From assembly GCA_947477655.1 (NCBI GenBank), contig CANJTS010000012.1:1-18801 (forward strand): DNA of 18,801 nucleotides, in the 5' to 3' direction. The translations under genes were made by a program, and so were the position numbers. This document shows positions 8,272 through 15,595 of this stretch, in pieces. The first letter of the stretch is position 1; every line of letters begins with the position of its first letter. Under the pieces are notes generated by a model that saw only the letters and a program-made list of their open reading frames with translations, was not told the origin of the DNA and did no database searches. Source of the DNA: CAILUG01 sp903844415. Lineage in GTDB: Bacteria; Pseudomonadota; Gammaproteobacteria; Pseudomonadales; Pseudohongiellaceae.

Positions 8272-8434
8272 GTTACTTCCCCTATGCGTGAATCCTAATG
8301 TTCGTACTGTGAAATACGTGTTTAGGAATGCGATTGTATTTTTATACGCAAAATACTGATGTTGCTAATGATTAGTCACAAAAGTATTCCGCGCCAGAGT
8401 ATAAAAGTGTTTCCCAAAATAGACCATCAATGGT

Positions 8435-8443
8435 GGGGGGGGG
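8435..8443. repeat. Poly-G tract, nine G's
   Basis: A homopolymer of nine G's flanked by TGGT and CAGCC, 163 bases before the receptor 1 start. G runs of this length are prone to slipped-strand length change in some bacteria and can alter promoter spacing; whether this one varies is unknown. Confidence 0.6.
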
Positions 8444-8698
8444 CAGCCTAAAGTGCGGCCGATTTGTGCAGAAAAAAAGACCTTTTTGAGAATTTTGGCT
8501 GCGGCAAAAATATAAACCAACCCACTCGACTTAATGACGGGTTCAATTCTTCGCATTGTGAGTGGAATTCCATAGCCATCACATCTACCCGAGATGACAA
8601 AATTGTTTCTATAATTAAAGTTGAGCAGGCTTTTTGTGCTTGTTCTTTATGCACAGGAAGGCTTTACGCACTATGCCAAAATAGGTGATCATCCATTG

Positions 8699-8717
8699 CC
8701 GGAAGCAACACCTCCGG
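8699..8717. repeat. Inverted repeat CCGGA / TCCGG before lldP
   Basis: CCGGA (8699-8703) and TCCGG (8713-8717) are complementary arms around a nine-base spacer in the permease leader. They could form a small hairpin in the mRNA or be a protein site. Confidence 0.3.
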
Positions 8718-8731
8718 TTCAAAAATAACAA

Positions 8732-8744
8732 TGACTACCAGTCA
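8732..8744. promoter_or_regulatory. Palindrome TGACT-ACC-AGTCA, possible lldP operator
   Basis: A perfect 5-3-5 inverted repeat lies 29 bases before the permease ATG, just upstream of the ribosome binding site. The size suits a dimeric repressor. It does not match the LldR consensus I know (TGGTnnnnACCA type), and no regulator gene is adjacent, so the binding protein is unknown. Confidence 0.4.
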
Positions 8745-8757
8745 TCAACCATTCAAC

Positions 8758-8763
8758 AGGGGA
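8758..8763 (+). promoter_or_regulatory. Ribosome binding site of lldP
   Basis: AGGGGA nine bases before the ATG at 8773 fixes the start of the permease, which begins MWEQNYLP, typical of LctP proteins. Confidence 0.75.
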
Positions 8764-8772
8764 CTGCATTAA

Positions 8773-10383
8773 ATGTGGGAACAAAATTATTTACCCGTAG
8801 CTGATAGCCTGCTTATTTCAGCATTATTGGCGGCGGTACCGATTTTTGTATTGCTGACTATGATTGGTATTTTGCGTAAACCCGCCTGGATTGCCGCGGT
8901 ATCTGGCCTCGGCGCAGGGCTTGTTGTTGCTATTGGCGTTTACGGTATGCCCACAAATTTGGCATTGAGCGCTGTAACCTACGGTGCAGCGCAGGGGTTG
9001 TTCCCAATTGGATGGATCGTATATTGGGCTATTGTGCTCTATCGTCTAACCTTGGAAACCGGCAAGTTTGAAATCATCAAGGATTCCATCGGCGGCCTCA
9101 CGTCCGACCGTCGTTTGCAGGCGATGTTGATTGCGTTCGCTTTTGGTGCTTTTATCGAAGGGGCATCAGGATTCGGTACCCCCGTTGCAGTTGCCGCCGC
9201 CATGTTGGCAGGATTAGGTTTTTCACCCTTCTTTGCTGCGGGTATCTGTTTGTTGGCCAACACTGCGCCTGTCGCATTCGGTTCCATTGGTATTCCAGTT
9301 ATCACTCTGGCGCGTATCACCGGGCTTGATGAACTTGAATTAAGTGCCTGGGTAGGGCGTTTGTGCGCGCCGATCTCCGTTTTCATTCCCGCTTACTTGA
9401 TTCTGGTAATGGGTGGCCCCAAAGCTTTGAAAGGTGTACTACCTGCCGCAGTCGTGTGTGGACTGTGTTTTGCGGGTACACAGTTTCTGGTGTCAAACTT
9501 CATTGGGCCACAACTTACAGACATCATGGCAGCTCTGGCGGCTATCCTAGGGCTGGTGGCTTTGTTCAAAGTCTGGAAGCCAGCGGATACTTTCGTCATG
9601 GCGGGTGATACGCAAGGCACTCTTGTCCTGCAAAAGCATGGGTTTCAACCCACTTTACTAGCTTGGTCACCGTATCTGTTGTTGGTTATGTTTGTATTGG
9701 TGTGGGGCAGTCCGTGGGGCAAATCGATTCTGGATCAGGTAAATGTCATCGTGCCTTGGCCCGGTTTGCATAACCTGATTATGCAGGGTGCTCCAGTAGT
9801 AGCAACTCCTACTCTTTATGCGGCGAACTATACCGTCAACTGGTTATCGGCAGCAGGTTCCGCGTGCGCTTTAGCAGGCATGGTGGCTGCTATAATTCTG
9901 GGAGTCTCGCTCAAAACCTATGTCATATTGCTGGGTAAAGTATTCAAGCAAATGAGCTTCTCCCTGCTGACTATCGCTTCCGTGTTGGGTCTGGCACTTT
10001 TGATGAACTACTCAGGTTCCATCGTCACCATGGGTCTAGCTTTTGCTGCTACCGGATCACTCTTCCCCTTCTTTAGCGCATTGCTGGGATGGCTTGGTGT
10101 ATTTCTTACCGGCAGTGATACTTCTGCAAATGCCTTGTTCGGAAACCTGCAAGTGGTCACTGCCAATCAGTTGGGTTTTGACCCAGTGATGATGGCAGCG
10201 GCCAACTCGGCTGGTGGGGTTATGGGCAAGATGATCTCACTGCAGAGCTTGGCAGTAGCCGTTGCGGCGACCGGCATGGCTCGCTCACAGGAAGGTGAAT
10301 TGATGCGTTTTACTTTCAAACACAGCATCTTCCTGGCCAGCGTGTTGGGAGTGTTATCAATGATTTATGCCTATTCCGTCTAA
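8773..10383 (+). CDS. lldP: L-lactate/glycolate permease (LctP family)
   Basis: A 536-residue inner-membrane symporter, matching the usual length of LctP transporters, which import lactate and often glycolate with protons. The N-terminus MWEQNYLPVADSLLISALLA is characteristic. Family signatures: FGAFIEGASGFGTPVAVAAA (124-143), NTAPVAFGSIGIPV (163-176), GSDTSANALFGNLQ (447-460) and NSAGGVMGKMIS (478-489). Membrane helices run through the whole protein. No lactate dehydrogenase (lldD, lldEFG, dld) or lldR lies beside it, unlike classical lactate operons, so it is a lone permease here, divergent from TonB-dependent receptor 1. The substrate could be another short hydroxy acid. The gene ends in the hairpin at 10395-10414. 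Confidence 0.92.
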   Translation: MWEQNYLPVADSLLISALLAAVPIFVLLTMIGILRKPAWIAAVSGLGAGLVVAIGVYGMPTNLALSAVTYGAAQGLFPIGWIVYWAIVLYRLTLETGKFEIIKDSIGGLTSDRRLQAMLIAFAFGAFIEGASGFGTPVAVAAAMLAGLGFSPFFAAGICLLANTAPVAFGSIGIPVITLARITGLDELELSAWVGRLCAPISVFIPAYLILVMGGPKALKGVLPAAVVCGLCFAGTQFLVSNFIGPQLTDIMAALAAILGLVALFKVWKPADTFVMAGDTQGTLVLQKHGFQPTLLAWSPYLLLVMFVLVWGSPWGKSILDQVNVIVPWPGLHNLIMQGAPVVATPTLYAANYTVNWLSAAGSACALAGMVAAIILGVSLKTYVILLGKVFKQMSFSLLTIASVLGLALLMNYSGSIVTMGLAFAATGSLFPFFSALLGWLGVFLTGSDTSANALFGNLQVVTANQLGFDPVMMAAANSAGGVMGKMISLQSLAVAVAATGMARSQEGELMRFTFKHSIFLASVLGVLSMIYAYSV

Positions 10384-10394
10384 ACTCGAAATTT

Positions 10395-10414
10395 AACGCA
10401 CAAGGAAGTGCGTT
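10395..10414 (+). terminator. Hairpin after lldP
   Basis: AACGCAC, loop AAGGAA, GTGCGTT form a perfect seven-pair stem 12 bases past the lldP stop. No T run follows, so it is a weak intrinsic terminator or an mRNA 3-prime end structure. Confidence 0.4.
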
Positions 10415-10500
10415 GTATCGTTGCGTTAAAGCGCAGTTATGAAAGACAGCAAAGGCACGGGAAGTCCAGCCATTAATAAGAACCGGGTCATTCCTTCAAC

Positions 10501-11241
10501 TTATACCTTCAACGAAAACGGTGTAAAGTCTGTCGCCACATCCAGGTAATCTTCGTTTTCCGCACGTTTCAATTTGTTGACCACAACATAGGTCACAGGT
10601 GTCATCACAATTTCCACGGTGATCTTGAAAATCCAGTTGAAAACGACCACACCGAGTAAGGTGTCAAACGTCCAAATTCCCATGAATGCAAGTGGATAAA
10701 ACAGCATACTGTCCACGCCTTGTCCTAATACAGTCGAACCTATTGTTCTGGTCCACAACCAACGACCCTGAGTCAGAATTTTCATTTTGGCCATAACGTA
10801 GGAGTTTACAAAATCACCTGCCCAAAACGCGATGATTGATGCGCAGACAATGCGCCAAGTGTTGCCGAAAATAGTTTCAATTGCGGGTTGGATAACGGTA
10901 TTGAAAGGTTCGTTGGGCGATGGTGGCAAATGCACGATAACCCAGGCCATGCCAGTGGCAAACAACATGGCGCCAAAACCGGCCCATATCACTTTGCGGG
11001 CGCGGGCGTAGCCGTACACCTCAGTTAGTACATCGCCAAAGATGTAGCCGAAGGGGAAGAACAGATTACCGGCACCGAAACTGAGGTTGTCCCCCAGCAG
11101 GGGAATGCTGAAGGGGAAAGTGATGTAGCCAACTTTCGCCGGGCCAATCAGGTTGGCGCACAACAACACGGTAACAAAACCCGTCATCAACAGATCGTAA
11201 TATTTATACACTCTGGCTTTACTGGTGGCAGTTTGAGTCAT
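10501..11241 (-). CDS. yhhQ: Queuosine-precursor transporter YhhQ family
   Basis: A 246-residue inner-membrane protein of the YhhQ/QPTR (formerly VUT/DUF165) family, which takes up 7-cyano- or 7-aminomethyl-7-deazaguanine for queuosine modification of tRNA. The diagnostic stretches are present: FPFGYIFGDVLTEVYGYARA with the following RKVIW (about 62-86), and WRIVCASIIAFWAGDFVNSY followed by VMAKMK, then WLWTRTIGSTVLGQGVDS. About six helices are visible. The C-terminal tail (AENEDYLDVATDFTPF) is soluble. It follows the N-acetyltransferase gene by 32 bases on the same strand and is probably co-transcribed with it. No preQ1-type riboswitch was recognised in that short gap. Salvage rather than synthesis of queuosine precursors is the family role. 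Confidence 0.92.
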   Translation of the reverse strand: MTQTATSKARVYKYYDLLMTGFVTVLLCANLIGPAKVGYITFPFSIPLLGDNLSFGAGNLFFPFGYIFGDVLTEVYGYARARKVIWAGFGAMLFATGMAWVIVHLPPSPNEPFNTVIQPAIETIFGNTWRIVCASIIAFWAGDFVNSYVMAKMKILTQGRWLWTRTIGSTVLGQGVDSMLFYPLAFMGIWTFDTLLGVVVFNWIFKITVEIVMTPVTYVVVNKLKRAENEDYLDVATDFTPFSLKV

Positions 11242-11273
11242 GGCGCGGTCTCATGATTAGTTATCGCAGTAGC

Positions 11274-12101
11274 TTAACTGAAAAATGATGCTAGTCGTGT
11301 GTCCAAATTAGGCAAGCCATTCACATCTAGGAGGAAACACTCTGCCAATACAGCTTTAATGGCGGTTGGTGAATCCAACACTTTTTTTTCGGCATCATGG
11401 TGCAGGTTGTAATGGGTATAAAACTGATTAAGAAGTGTGTGACGACCATCGACATACATGCGCCCAGCGATTAGGTTGTTGACGAAACGAGATTGTGGGT
11501 GGGTTGCCACATACCAGTTGGCCAGTTCATAGTCCACTTCCAGCTGCGGGCTGCGTGTAAAGCTGTACACGATTTGCCAGTCGCTTTTCATCAGTACGAA
11601 CAAACTGTAGTTATTGCCAGTTTGCTCAATGCGAAATTTTGCATGAGTACTGTGTTGAGTATTGCACTCTTCCAGCAACAACGGAGTAGGCATGTTAAGT
11701 CCGCCAAACCCAGTATCTGCAATATAGTCTTTTCCTGCCACGGTTACCAAAAGCAGCATATGAGTGCGCGGCATCTTGGTGTCCACTGGCAACATCCAGC
11801 CCACACGCGCAGCAAGTCCTTGCACTGCAAAACCAAGGCTGGTCAGGACGTTGCCCAGCAATAGGTTGTGTTCATAACAATAACCGCCACGCTGACTTTT
11901 CACCATCTTGTGCAACAAATTTGTTTTGTCGAGTGGCACAGGCAAGCCGAGGAAAGCATTGAGATTTTCAAACGGGATTGCTTGCACGTGACAGACATTA
12001 ATCTGTTGCAATGTGTCCAGACAAGCTAACTGTTCTGGATAGCAGCCAATTCGGTTGAAGTAGAGTTGCAACTCGTGTGGGTTCAATTGCTGGAAGAGCA
12101 T
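11274..12101 (-). CDS. nat: Arylamine N-acetyltransferase (NAT)
   Basis: 275 residues, the usual length of bacterial NAT enzymes, which move an acetyl group from acetyl-CoA to arylamines, arylhydrazines or N-hydroxyarylamines in the cytoplasm. The cysteine-protease-like triad is complete: C75 in RGGYCYE, H114 in PRTHMLL and D129 in IADTGFGG. The N-terminal IPFENLN (42-48) and GFGGLNMPTPL are also family marks. The natural substrate is usually unknown in bacteria; detoxification or a secondary-metabolite step are both possible. The ribosome binding site AGGGA sits about nine bases upstream of the ATG. It lies 44 bases after the TerC gene and 32 before yhhQ, so the three form a likely operon without an obvious metabolic link. 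Confidence 0.93.
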   Translation of the reverse strand: MLFQQLNPHELQLYFNRIGCYPEQLACLDTLQQINVCHVQAIPFENLNAFLGLPVPLDKTNLLHKMVKSQRGGYCYEHNLLLGNVLTSLGFAVQGLAARVGWMLPVDTKMPRTHMLLLVTVAGKDYIADTGFGGLNMPTPLLLEECNTQHSTHAKFRIEQTGNNYSLFVLMKSDWQIVYSFTRSPQLEVDYELANWYVATHPQSRFVNNLIAGRMYVDGRHTLLNQFYTHYNLHHDAEKKVLDSPTAIKAVLAECFLLDVNGLPNLDTRLASFFS

Positions 12102-12145
12102 TAAAAAAATTCCCTACTGCGTTCTTGTTGCTTAGAGTTGCATGA

Positions 12146-12859
12146 TTAATGGTGGAAACGTTTGCGTACCTGAATATTCAATACTTCTACAAGTACTGAA
12201 AAAGCCATCGCGAAATAGATATACCCTTTGGGTACATGCACATCGAAACCTTCTATAAACAAAGTCAGGCCGATCATCATCAAAAAGGATAAAGCCAACA
12301 TTTTTATGGTTGGGTGTTTGTCTATGAAGTCACCAATGCTTGCAGCTGAAAACATCATTACGCCAACCGCGCCCACTATCGCAATCACCATGATGGCAAG
12401 TTCTTGTACCAGGCCAACTGCGGTGATTACCGAGTCTAGGGAAAAAACGATGTCTAGGAGACCAATCTGAATAACCGTGGCTAACATGCTATCTGCCACT
12501 TTTGCTTCGATGCCACCTTCTTCACCTTCGATAATGGCGTGTATTTCTTTAGTGGATTTATAAAGCAGAAAGAGTCCTCCAACGATCAACACCAGATCAC
12601 GTCCCGAAATTTCTATCGTTAGCACGGTAAACCAGGGTTCAACGAGGCCGGTAATCCAGGACAAGCTGAACAGCAACCCAAGTCGAGTCACCATGGCGAA
12701 ACCGATGCCGAATCGCCGCGCCTTGTTACGTTGATGGGGCGGTAAGCGTCCTACCAGGATTGAGATAAAAATAATGTTGTCGATGCCCAGCACAATTTCG
12801 AGGGCAAGAAGAGTTGTTAAAGCAATCCAGGCTTCGGGGCTGGTTATCCAATCAATCAT
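12146..12859 (-). CDS. TerC-family membrane protein
   Basis: A 237-residue polytopic membrane protein with the TerC fold signatures LEIVLGIDN (20-28, with E21 and D27) and IVFSLDSVITAVG (137-149, with D142): acidic residues in paired inverted-repeat helices thought to coordinate a divalent cation. Several TerC relatives export Mn2+ or load it onto secreted proteins; others are linked to tellurite resistance, though no ter operon is present. It is the short form, like YgdQ/YkoY, lacking the CBS and CorC domains of YoaE. No yybP-ykoY manganese riboswitch was recognised upstream. It is the first gene of the likely TerC, NAT, YhhQ transcript. Confidence 0.9.
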   Translation of the reverse strand: MIDWITSPEAWIALTTLLALEIVLGIDNIIFISILVGRLPPHQRNKARRFGIGFAMVTRLGLLFSLSWITGLVEPWFTVLTIEISGRDLVLIVGGLFLLYKSTKEIHAIIEGEEGGIEAKVADSMLATVIQIGLLDIVFSLDSVITAVGLVQELAIMVIAIVGAVGVMMFSAASIGDFIDKHPTIKMLALSFLMMIGLTLFIEGFDVHVPKGYIYFAMAFSVLVEVLNIQVRKRFHH

Positions 12860-12986
12860 GGGTATCTCAAATTTTCAGAAGTGTAGGTCGGGGCAGAAAA
12901 ATCGTGTGTTTGAAGAAAAAAGCTTTTTTTGAATGTGTTTATGATCCATCAAATATGGAGGTTTTTCAACCTTGAAGGTGATCTTT

Positions 12987-13031
12987 AAAAAACTGAAACT
13001 GAGTTGTCACAAACAGCCTTGCAACTTCAGT
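12987..13031 (-). terminator. Probable intrinsic terminator after the LysR gene
   Basis: On the minus strand, ACTGAA and GTTG pair with CAAC and TTCAGT, with a five-base bulge on the right arm, followed by six T's. The left arm overlaps the LysR stop codon. It would separate the regulator from the TerC gene. Confidence 0.5.
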
Positions 13032-13911
13032 CAACTTGTTCCATGCACAACTGCAGCCAATGATCGATAGCTGCACTTTTGTATTTATGTTTATGCATGA
13101 TCAGGTAAAAGCTGCGAGAGAAGCCCCGGTCCTTGGCCATGAGTGGTATCAGATCGCCCTGTTCGAAAACCGATTGCAGTACCACTTGAGACAAACATCC
13201 AAGGCCCATGCCGGCTTTGACTGCCTGCACGATGGCTTCCGTATGCTGCAATTCCAGTTCGATCTTGAGTTGTGGCAATATGTCATGCATCACCCGATCG
13301 AAAGTCTGCCTTGTACCCGAACCACTTTCCCGCAAAATCCAGCGGGCAGCGAGCAGATCGGCATCGGTAAGTAGATGTTGTAGAGCCATTGGATGATCTC
13401 TGCTGCAAAAAATAACCAGGTTGTCATTGCGCCATCGGGTTATTTCCAGAGCTGAATTATTTATCTCCCCCTCAATCAGGCCAACATCTAGTTCAAAGTT
13501 GGCGACCATACTGCTGATTTGTGCGGTATTGCCGACTTCAAGGCTGATGCGGCTGTCAGGGTAACGTTTTCGGTACTGGTCCAGTAGTGGAATGCACAAA
13601 AAATTACCTATACTTAAAGTGGCGCCGACCTTGATGGCTCCAATCCCTTCATGGGCACTCAAGGTATGTTCCATTTCTTTTGCGCGGCTTAAAAGTTCTT
13701 CTGCCCTAGGTTGCAACAAGCGCCCAAAATCATTGAGCTGCAGGCGTTTACCAACTCTGTCGAACAAGCGAATATCAAACTGGTGCTCAAGTTCCCGCAG
13801 TGCATCGCTGGCTGCAGATTGCGACATTGCCAACTCGGCAGCGGCACGACTGAGGTTTTCATGCCGGGCTGTAGCAAGGAATATTTCAAGTTGGCGTAAG
13901 GTAAATTTCAT
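13027..13911 (-). CDS. finR: LysR-type regulator, FinR-like
   Basis: Start set at the ATG at 13911, giving 294 residues that begin MKFTLRQLEIFLATARHENL, the canonical LysR N-terminus. A longer frame reaches 14055 but adds 48 residues unlike any LysR protein and runs into fpr. The winged helix-turn-helix spans about 18-60 (LSRAAAELAMSQSAASDALR), with the linker helix to about 88, and a periplasmic-binding-protein-like effector domain follows. The divergent pairing with fpr matches Pseudomonas, where FinR activates fpr in response to superoxide and redox cyclers. The FinR name rests on this arrangement and LysR class, not on a residue-level match. It probably also controls itself through the inverted repeat at 13951-13967. 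Confidence 0.88.
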   Translation of the reverse strand: MKFTLRQLEIFLATARHENLSRAAAELAMSQSAASDALRELEHQFDIRLFDRVGKRLQLNDFGRLLQPRAEELLSRAKEMEHTLSAHEGIGAIKVGATLSIGNFLCIPLLDQYRKRYPDSRISLEVGNTAQISSMVANFELDVGLIEGEINNSALEITRWRNDNLVIFCSRDHPMALQHLLTDADLLAARWILRESGSGTRQTFDRVMHDILPQLKIELELQHTEAIVQAVKAGMGLGCLSQVVLQSVFEQGDLIPLMAKDRGFSRSFYLIMHKHKYKSAAIDHWLQLCMEQVD

Positions 13912-14010
13912 ATTCGGAAATACAGGATAGATAATTATGTATAAGCGATTATACCTATTAAAGGTATTGCCGTTACAATGCACGCACTTGATTTGTAACT
14001 GGATAAAACT
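13912..14010. promoter_or_regulatory. Divergent finR/fpr promoter region
   Basis: Ninety-nine bases hold both promoters. A TACAAT at 13974-13979 is a fair -10 for fpr without a good -35, as expected for an activator-dependent promoter, with an inverted repeat where the -35 would be. GGATAA (14001-14006) serves as the fpr ribosome binding site. Confidence 0.5.
13951..13967. promoter_or_regulatory. Candidate FinR operator, inverted repeat 6-5-6
   Basis: ATACCT, spacer ATTAA, AGGTAT form perfect arms. The element lies 40 bases from the regulator start and 44 from the fpr start, the usual position for a LysR-family activator site. It sits across the expected -35 of fpr. Confidence 0.55.
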
Positions 14011-14784
14011 ATGAGCAGCAAATACCAACACGAAACTGTTACAAGTGTTCATCACTGGAATGACACTTTATTCAGTTTTACTACAACCCGAGATCCTAGC
14101 TTTCGATACAAGAATGGCTTTTTCACCATGATTGGTTTGCAGGTGGAAAATCGTCCGGTGGTACGCGCCTATAGTATGGTTAGTGCCAATTACGAAGAAC
14201 AATTAGAGTTTTTTAGTATTAAGGTTCAGGACGGCGCACTGACATCCAGGTTACAACATCTGAAAGTTGGTGACGAAGTTTTGGTCGGAGCCAAACCTAC
14301 TGGAACGCTTGTGGCTGAGAACCTGCTTCCGGGTAAACACCTGTATCTGTTTGGAACGGGCACTGGCCTTGCCCCCTTCATGAGCATCATTAAAGATCCT
14401 GAAGTATACGAGCTGTACGAAAAGATTATTTTGGTTCATGGGGTCAGATTAATTAACGAACTCGCCTATCAGGACTATATTGCCAATCATCTGCCCAACA
14501 ACGAATTTTTTGGCGACATTATCAAAGACAAGCTGATCTATTATCCTACTGTCACGCGTGAAAGTTTTCGTAATAACGGCCGCCTTACCGATCTGATTGT
14601 CACTGGCAAACTGTTTAAAGATACAGCTATGCCCAATCCAACATTGGATGATGATCGTTTTATGTTGTGCGGCAGTCCTTCGATGTTAAAAGACACCTGC
14701 AAGATTCTTAACGAGCTTGGCTTTCAGGAAGCACGTCACGGCAATCAAGGCCACTATGTCATTGAAAGAGCCTTTGTTGAATGA
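14011..14784 (+). CDS. fpr: Ferredoxin--NADP+ reductase, bacterial FPR
   Basis: A 257-residue flavoenzyme moving electrons between NADPH and ferredoxin or flavodoxin, important for iron-sulfur cluster repair and redox stress. RAYSM (52-56) is the FAD-binding RxYS motif; GTGTGLAPFMS (115-125) begins the NADP domain; VHGVR (142-146) and CGSPSML (220-226) complete it. The protein ends AFVE. Subclass I FPRs of Azotobacter and Pseudomonas end in FVEK as far as I recall, so the last lysine appears to be missing, while the adjacent phenylalanine-containing tail that covers the flavin is kept. It is divergent from the FinR-like gene and expected to be under its control. No terminator is visible before the DUF1993 gene. 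Confidence 0.95.
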   Translation: MSSKYQHETVTSVHHWNDTLFSFTTTRDPSFRYKNGFFTMIGLQVENRPVVRAYSMVSANYEEQLEFFSIKVQDGALTSRLQHLKVGDEVLVGAKPTGTLVAENLLPGKHLYLFGTGTGLAPFMSIIKDPEVYELYEKIILVHGVRLINELAYQDYIANHLPNNEFFGDIIKDKLIYYPTVTRESFRNNGRLTDLIVTGKLFKDTAMPNPTLDDDRFMLCGSPSMLKDTCKILNELGFQEARHGNQGHYVIERAFVE

Positions 14785-14798
14785 TCTATTAAAACTGG

Positions 14799-14837
14799 TT
14801 GGCTGCTTTACAGTTAGAGTAGAATCCCCGCGCCCGC
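14799..14837 (+). promoter_or_regulatory. Promoter of the DUF1993 gene, GC-rich discriminator
   Basis: TTGGCT (14799-14804), 15 bases, TAGAAT (14820-14825), followed at once by CCCCGCGCCCGC. The -10 is good, the spacing short. A GC-rich stretch just after the -10 is typical of promoters sensitive to ppGpp and growth rate. It indicates that the downstream gene has its own start. Confidence 0.45.
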
Positions 14838-14876
14838 TTTGCAAACCAAAGCACTTAAAATTAACCTGAGGTTTCT

Positions 14877-15377
14877 ATGTCACTGTCTATGTATTCATCG
14901 TCTGTACCCGTATTTGTGCATTACCTGAAAAATCTTTCCGTAATCCTGAAGAAAGGTGCAGACTATGCTTCTGAAAAGAAGATAGATGAGAAAGTGTTGA
15001 CTGGTGGGCGCTTGTTTCCGGATATGTTCCCACTTAGTCGCCAAGTGCAGATTGCTTGTGATGTCGCAAAGGGGTGTGGCGCGCGTCTTGCTGGTATGGA
15101 AGTGCCGAAGTATGACGACAACGAAGTGACTTTCGACGAGCTGCAATCGCGGATAGAAAAAACCGTGATTTTTTTACTTTCCTTGCCCGAAGACAAAATT
15201 AACGGCACAGAACAAAAACAAATTAAATTACAGGCAGGTCCGCGTGAGCTGGAATTTGTCGGGGATTTCTTTTTGCGCAACTGGGCGCTGCCTAATGTGT
15301 TCTTTCATATCACCACCACTTACAACATTCTGCGACACAATGGTGTGGCAGTTGGCAAGATGGATTTTCTGGGTTAA
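14877..15377 (+). CDS. DUF1993 family protein (DinB-like fold)
   Basis: A 166-residue soluble protein, full length for DUF1993. Recognisable family stretches are FPDMFPLSRQVQIACDVAKG (47-66), TFDELQSRIEKTV (89-101), and the C-terminal NVFFHITTTYNILRHNGVAV followed by GKMDFLG (140-166). The fold is a DinB/YfiT-like four-helix bundle; some DinB relatives bind a metal through histidines, and here H143 and H154 are in the right region, but no function is known for DUF1993. A TGAGG ribosome binding site lies five bases before the ATG. It is flanked by its own promoter and a strong terminator, so it is probably transcribed alone. Confidence 0.92.
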   Translation: MSLSMYSSSVPVFVHYLKNLSVILKKGADYASEKKIDEKVLTGGRLFPDMFPLSRQVQIACDVAKGCGARLAGMEVPKYDDNEVTFDELQSRIEKTVIFLLSLPEDKINGTEQKQIKLQAGPRELEFVGDFFLRNWALPNVFFHITTTYNILRHNGVAVGKMDFLG

Positions 15378-15404
15378 ATCAGCCGCCTCAGTAGTTTATT
15401 TCTT

Positions 15405-15438
15405 AACCCGGTCAGTTAGCTAGCCGGGTTTTTTTTGC
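15405..15438 (+). terminator. Intrinsic terminator after the DUF1993 gene
   Basis: AACCCGG (15405-15411) pairs with CCGGGTT (15424-15430), followed by a run of T's to 15436. It lies 27 bases past the stop codon. Confidence 0.92.
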
Positions 15439-15521
15439 CTGAAAATTATGGACTTGCAAGTAATTTCGTCACTCATGCTGGTCGACACGTTCTACTGCTA
15501 AACAAGGTGAAAATTTTATCT

Positions 15522-15548
15522 AAAAAAAAGGCTGCACTAGGCAGCCCT
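15522..15548 (-). terminator. Intrinsic terminator after TonB-dependent receptor 2
   Basis: On the minus strand GGCTGC, loop CTAGT, GCAGCC and eight T's form a textbook terminator about 50 bases past the receptor stop. Confidence 0.92.
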
Positions 15549-15595
15549 TTCATGTGCAAAACTTCCTTGTTCTGCCAATAATATGCTCTCAGAAA

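Larger units (their letters stand above)
8272..8772. promoter_or_regulatory. Divergent control region, receptor 1 / lactate permease
   Basis: Five hundred bases separate the two starts, far more than elsewhere in the window. Visible elements: a symmetric CTAAT-G-ATTAG at 8365-8375, 94 bases before the receptor start; a run of nine G's at 8435-8443; a perfect TATAAT at 8610-8615 without a matching -35; and two inverted repeats near the permease (8699-8717 and 8732-8744). Short ORFs exist on both strands but carry no domain, so this is treated as regulatory. Confidence 0.5.

Noticed and set aside
8365..8375. CTAATGATTAG as a Fur box for receptor 1
   Set aside because: The 5-1-5 symmetry is real, but the match to the 19-base Fur consensus is poor and no similar site precedes receptor 2.
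8464..8688. 74-codon plus-strand ORF and overlapping minus-strand ORFs in the receptor/permease gap
   Set aside because: No ribosome binding site, cysteine-rich odd composition, no domain, and mutually overlapping frames; more likely regulatory DNA.
11242..11273. preQ1 riboswitch controlling yhhQ
   Set aside because: The gap after the N-acetyltransferase gene is only 32 bases and shows no aptamer-like sequence.
12860..13026. Manganese (yybP-ykoY) riboswitch before the TerC gene
   Set aside because: The conserved yybP-ykoY core could not be found; the region holds only the LysR terminator and short AT-rich palindromes.
13912..14055. N-terminal extension of the LysR gene to an ATG at 14055
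   Set aside because: The added 48 residues do not resemble LysR proteins, they overlap the fpr start by 45 bases, and the internal ATG at 13911 gives the canonical MKFTLRQLE start.
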